Made by a program: the position numbers and the translations under genes. Under the pieces are notes generated by a model. That model was not told the origin of the DNA. It was given only the letters and a program-made list of their open reading frames with translations, and did no database searches. Below, in pieces: positions 7,189 through 9,615 of a stretch of DNA of 9,615 nucleotides. The stretch covers positions 1-9,615 of the forward strand of contig JBBRWA010000241.1 of NCBI GenBank assembly GCA_038246345.1, written 5' to 3'. Source of the DNA: M3007 sp038246345. GTDB taxonomy: Bacteria; Bacteroidota; Bacteroidia; Chitinophagales; Saprospiraceae. Every line of letters begins with the position of its first letter. Within the stretch, counting starts at the first letter, position 1.

Positions 7189-8682
7189 ATGGCAGATACC
7201 ATCATGGTGGCATATTCTTTCAACCAGGACAAACCGCTGCAAGTCACGGCGGAGTTGAAGGCTATCACCGAATTGGTACAAAAAACCCGTTGCAAAATAG
7301 ACCCCCTGGAAAAAGCCAGCCAGAAACAACTGGAAGACAGAATTGTATTGCTGGGCCGGGATATTCTGATTTTTCACTTCGCAGGCCATGCAGGCGGCGC
7401 TTCCATTGAACTGAACGACGGGTTTTCAGAGGAGGTTTTCCTGACCGATATGCAGGTTTTTTCCCAAATTATTGCCCAGGATGCCCACGCACTGCGGCTC
7501 GTCTTTTTGAATGGCTGTTCCACTGAAGACCAATCTGCCTACCTGCGCGCCCAAGGAATCCCTGTCGTTATTTCCACTACCCTGCCCTTGGAAGACGGCT
7601 ACGCATTTGCGTTTGCCAAGCTGTTTTACGACAAACTTTTCAACAAAGAAACGGGCCTGAGCCTGCAAAAAGCGTTCGACAACACCCTGCGGTCGTTTAA
7701 AAGCAAGGATATAACGCAGCTTTTTGATGCAAACGGCAATATCAAAAATGACACCTTGCTGCACCCTACCAAACGGGGCAATTTTGCCATAACCCCCAAT
7801 ACCCCAAAAGAAATTTACCGCATCGACGGAGACCCCGTGGTGTTAGGGCAAACTTTTGCCGAATGGCAAATTGAAACGCTCGCCCAACCTGCCAACCCCA
7901 TCACCGACCTGGATAAAACAAAACCCGTCAGTGGCGGGCACTTTCACGACGACTGCTACCTGCTTTGCGACCGGGAACCACAAGCTAGGGTGCTTCGAAA
8001 TATCCTGCGCGGAAAAGTACAGGGGCAGTACCCGGAGCCCAATTTCATTTTTGTCAACGGACAAAACGCCGATGGCATCCCCGACCTGTTGCAACGTTTT
8101 GAAAAATACGTTGTGCCGGAAATTTGCATCGGTTTTAACCCCCGCGTTGATGGACTCAAATTCCCGGATGCCGATTTTTTTGACCTGCCGGGCGATGAAA
8201 AGAAGCCGCTCTTGCATTTACAGGAAATTTACCGAGAACAATTGCTCAACACCTCCGGCCAGAAATTCAGCGACGATACGCTGTTCCTGATTTGCCATAA
8301 AATTTACAAGCCTTTTTGGAAAAACGGCGTCGAAAACCTGTTCCGGTTTTACTTGAAGGAATATAGCGCCACCATGCGCCAGCAAATCGGCGAGCGCATT
8401 GTCGTGCTGTTTTTCCTGGTGCACACCGACCGACCTGAACAAAAAGAAGCCTTGGAAAATTTTGCCAAAATGTATGCGAACCTGAAAAAGGATTTTCCGG
8501 AACGTGTGGAGTATTTTGAAAAATTGCCCCTGATTGAAGAAGGCGACCTGGTGGAATGGTGCGACCTAATGTTTAAAGAAGCCCTGCCCACCGACGAATT
8601 CCCTGTAACAGACCCCATGTATTTCACCAAAGCGCGGAAATACATGGATGAAGTCATCAAATATCTCAAACCTAGTGCCTGA
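7189..8682 (+). CDS. CHAT (caspase-like) protease domain fused to inactive STAND domain
   Basis: A 497-residue two-part protein, probably a cytoplasmic effector or effector-regulator. Residues 1-170 are a CHAT domain: ILIFHFAGHAGG (59-70) supplies the catalytic histidine H67 and VFLNGCST (105-112) the catalytic cysteine C110, followed by the conserved GIPVVISTTLPLEDGYAFAFAKLFY segment in part. Both catalytic residues are intact. After a linker (about 171-250), residues 250-465 resemble the iSTAND family: YLLCDREPQARVLRNIL (257-273), a strand and loop NFIFVNGQNADGIPDLLQRF (285-304) where an active STAND NTPase would carry GxxxxGK[ST] but no lysine is present, the strand RIVVLFFLVHT (403-413), and LPLIEEGDLVEWCDLM (446-461). 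It cannot bind NTP in the normal way and may act as a docking platform. Spacing to MoxR is 27 bases and its end overlaps the next gene. The CHAT call is strong; the iSTAND call rests on pattern and position. Confidence 0.82.
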   Translation: MADTIMVAYSFNQDKPLQVTAELKAITELVQKTRCKIDPLEKASQKQLEDRIVLLGRDILIFHFAGHAGGASIELNDGFSEEVFLTDMQVFSQIIAQDAHALRLVFLNGCSTEDQSAYLRAQGIPVVISTTLPLEDGYAFAFAKLFYDKLFNKETGLSLQKAFDNTLRSFKSKDITQLFDANGNIKNDTLLHPTKRGNFAITPNTPKEIYRIDGDPVVLGQTFAEWQIETLAQPANPITDLDKTKPVSGGHFHDDCYLLCDREPQARVLRNILRGKVQGQYPEPNFIFVNGQNADGIPDLLQRFEKYVVPEICIGFNPRVDGLKFPDADFFDLPGDEKKPLLHLQEIYREQLLNTSGQKFSDDTLFLICHKIYKPFWKNGVENLFRFYLKEYSATMRQQIGERIVVLFFLVHTDRPEQKEALENFAKMYANLKKDFPERVEYFEKLPLIEEGDLVEWCDLMFKEALPTDEFPVTDPMYFTKARKYMDEVIKYLKPSA

Positions 8683-9615
8683 GCAACCCAACATATCGCC
8701 CACAGAGCAGCAAATAGTACTGCGGCTCGATGCCTTGCTCGATGAGTTGGTGTCGGCGGGCTTCGCGCGCGACCGCGTGGGCACCCCCATGCGCTTGCGG
8801 CTGCTGGCGCTGCTCAATCAACTGCCTGTGGAGACGTTGTCCGAGCAATTGAAATTCAAGATTTCAGCGCTGGTGTGTCAATCCGAAGCAGAACAGGCCA
8901 AGTTTTACGGCATTTTTGATGCTTTTGTCAATCGGTTCTTGCCGGAGGCTGACCAGGAGCCCATCTCGCCCGTTGAAAAAAAAGCGGAAAGGCCCGAGAC
9001 CACAACACCCGAGACACCCAAAACCGAAAGTCCAAAGCCTGCTACAAAAGAGCCGCAAAAAGGCAGCCACAGTACCGATGCTGTAAAAGCCGCCCGCTCT
9101 GGCCCCATTACCGTGGAATTGCATTTCCGCGACGACGGCTACCGGCCCTGGAATTTGCCGGAATTGGAAGCTGTGGTGCGGCCCATGCGGGAAAAAGAAT
9201 TGACGGGTGCGGAAGAATGGGACATTCCCAATACCATCAAAAAAACCATTGAAGCGGGCGGGGCGCCGCATTTTGCCCGCCGCCGCCGCAAAAAAGCGCC
9301 GCAGTATTTGTTCCTGATTGAGCAAAAAAGCGTTCGAGACCACTTGGCGGGTTTTTACGCCGATATGGCCACCGAGCTGCAGCGCCGCGACCTCGACGTT
9401 GAATACTATTTCTACGACCGTATCCCACAAAAGTGCTGGAAGGAACGCCGCGACCCTTCTAGTTATACGACCATTGACCAGTTGAACGCCAGTTATGCGC
9501 AGAGTCGGCTCATACTCATTGGCGAGCCGGATGGGTTGTTGGCTGTCACCCGGGAACCTGGGAACAAACCAGATCAGGTAAACACCAAAATCCACCGCTA
9601 CCCTTCTGCGCTGGC
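8648..9615 (+). CDS. CoxE-like helical region plus degenerate vWA-domain protein, runs off right edge
   Basis: Open from ATG 8648 to the window end (322 codons plus two bases), in the +1 frame relative to the CHAT gene. Residues about 18-98 form a helical region (IVLRLDALLDELVSAGF..., LSEQLKFKISALVC, EAEQAKFYGIFDAFVNRFL), resembling the N-terminal part of CoxE/vWA proteins. Residues 100-150 are a Pro/Thr/Lys/Glu-rich linker. From about 152 the sequence becomes folded, and QYLFLIEQKSVRDHLAGFYADMA begins a vWA-like domain at 219, followed by DVEYYFYDR and SRLILIGEPDGLL. The metal site DxSxS is replaced by EQKSV (225-229), so metal binding is doubtful. In this setting it is the expected MoxR partner. 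The ATG overlaps the CHAT gene by 35 bases; GTG 8675 (8-base overlap) is an alternative start. What follows the vWA region (possibly an effector domain) is not visible. Confidence 0.75.
   Translation, partial: MKSSNISNLVPEQPNISPTEQQIVLRLDALLDELVSAGFARDRVGTPMRLRLLALLNQLPVETLSEQLKFKISALVCQSEAEQAKFYGIFDAFVNRFLPEADQEPISPVEKKAERPETTTPETPKTESPKPATKEPQKGSHSTDAVKAARSGPITVELHFRDDGYRPWNLPELEAVVRPMREKELTGAEEWDIPNTIKKTIEAGGAPHFARRRRKKAPQYLFLIEQKSVRDHLAGFYADMATELQRRDLDVEYYFYDRIPQKCWKERRDPSSYTTIDQLNASYAQSRLILIGEPDGLLAVTREPGNKPDQVNTKIHRYPSAL

Noticed and set aside
7189..7700. The protease domain as a classical metacaspase/caspase
   Set aside because: The HFAGHAGG and LNGCST motifs followed by the GIPVVISTTLPLEDGYA-type segment fit CHAT better than metacaspase or caspase; these families share one fold, so the mechanism would be similar.
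8864..9595. Minus-strand open frame of 243 codons at the right edge
   Set aside because: Antisense to the open plus-strand vWA-like frame, which overlaps the CHAT gene in operon fashion and has a sensible domain pattern. The minus product is low-complexity Phe/Gly/Arg-rich sequence.

Overview
The window looks like chromosomal DNA from a member of the Bacteroidota, probably an environmental Saprospiria- or Cytophagia-like organism. Three things point there. One protein has a signal peptide and a C-terminal type IX secretion (T9SS) sorting domain. Start codons lack Shine-Dalgarno sequences. Perfect matches to the Bacteroidota -7 promoter element TAnnTTTG lie upstream of four genes. No genus can be named from the sequence alone.

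Left part (1-588): the N-terminal third or so of an IS4-like transposase lies on the minus strand and runs off the left edge. Its reading frame is broken by a -1 shift at a T TTT TTC run followed directly by TAG. Beyond it are a short palindrome and an array of 7-bp repeats that begins at the stop codon of the next gene.

Middle part (589-6011): ordinary housekeeping and surface genes. On the minus strand are a glycogen/alpha-glucan phosphorylase and a secreted beta-propeller-type protein with a carboxypeptidase-regulatory-like domain and a T9SS tail. A RluA-family pseudouridine synthase is divergently transcribed on the plus strand. It is followed by a 42-bp-stem inverted repeat, also made of 7-bp units, which resembles a large terminator hairpin.

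Right part (6190-9615): a tight plus-strand cluster of three genes. They encode a MoxR-type AAA+ ATPase, a CHAT (caspase-like) protease domain joined to an apparently inactive STAND-type NTPase domain (iSTAND), and a protein with a CoxE-like helical region and a degenerate von Willebrand A (vWA) domain that runs off the right edge. MoxR + vWA + protease/iSTAND matches the general plan of the NTP-dependent biological conflict systems predicted by comparative genomics. The working inference is a defence or programmed-death module in which the MoxR chaperone remodels the vWA partner and the CHAT domain is an effector. The effector or sensor end of the third protein lies outside the window, so the system cannot be fully typed here.
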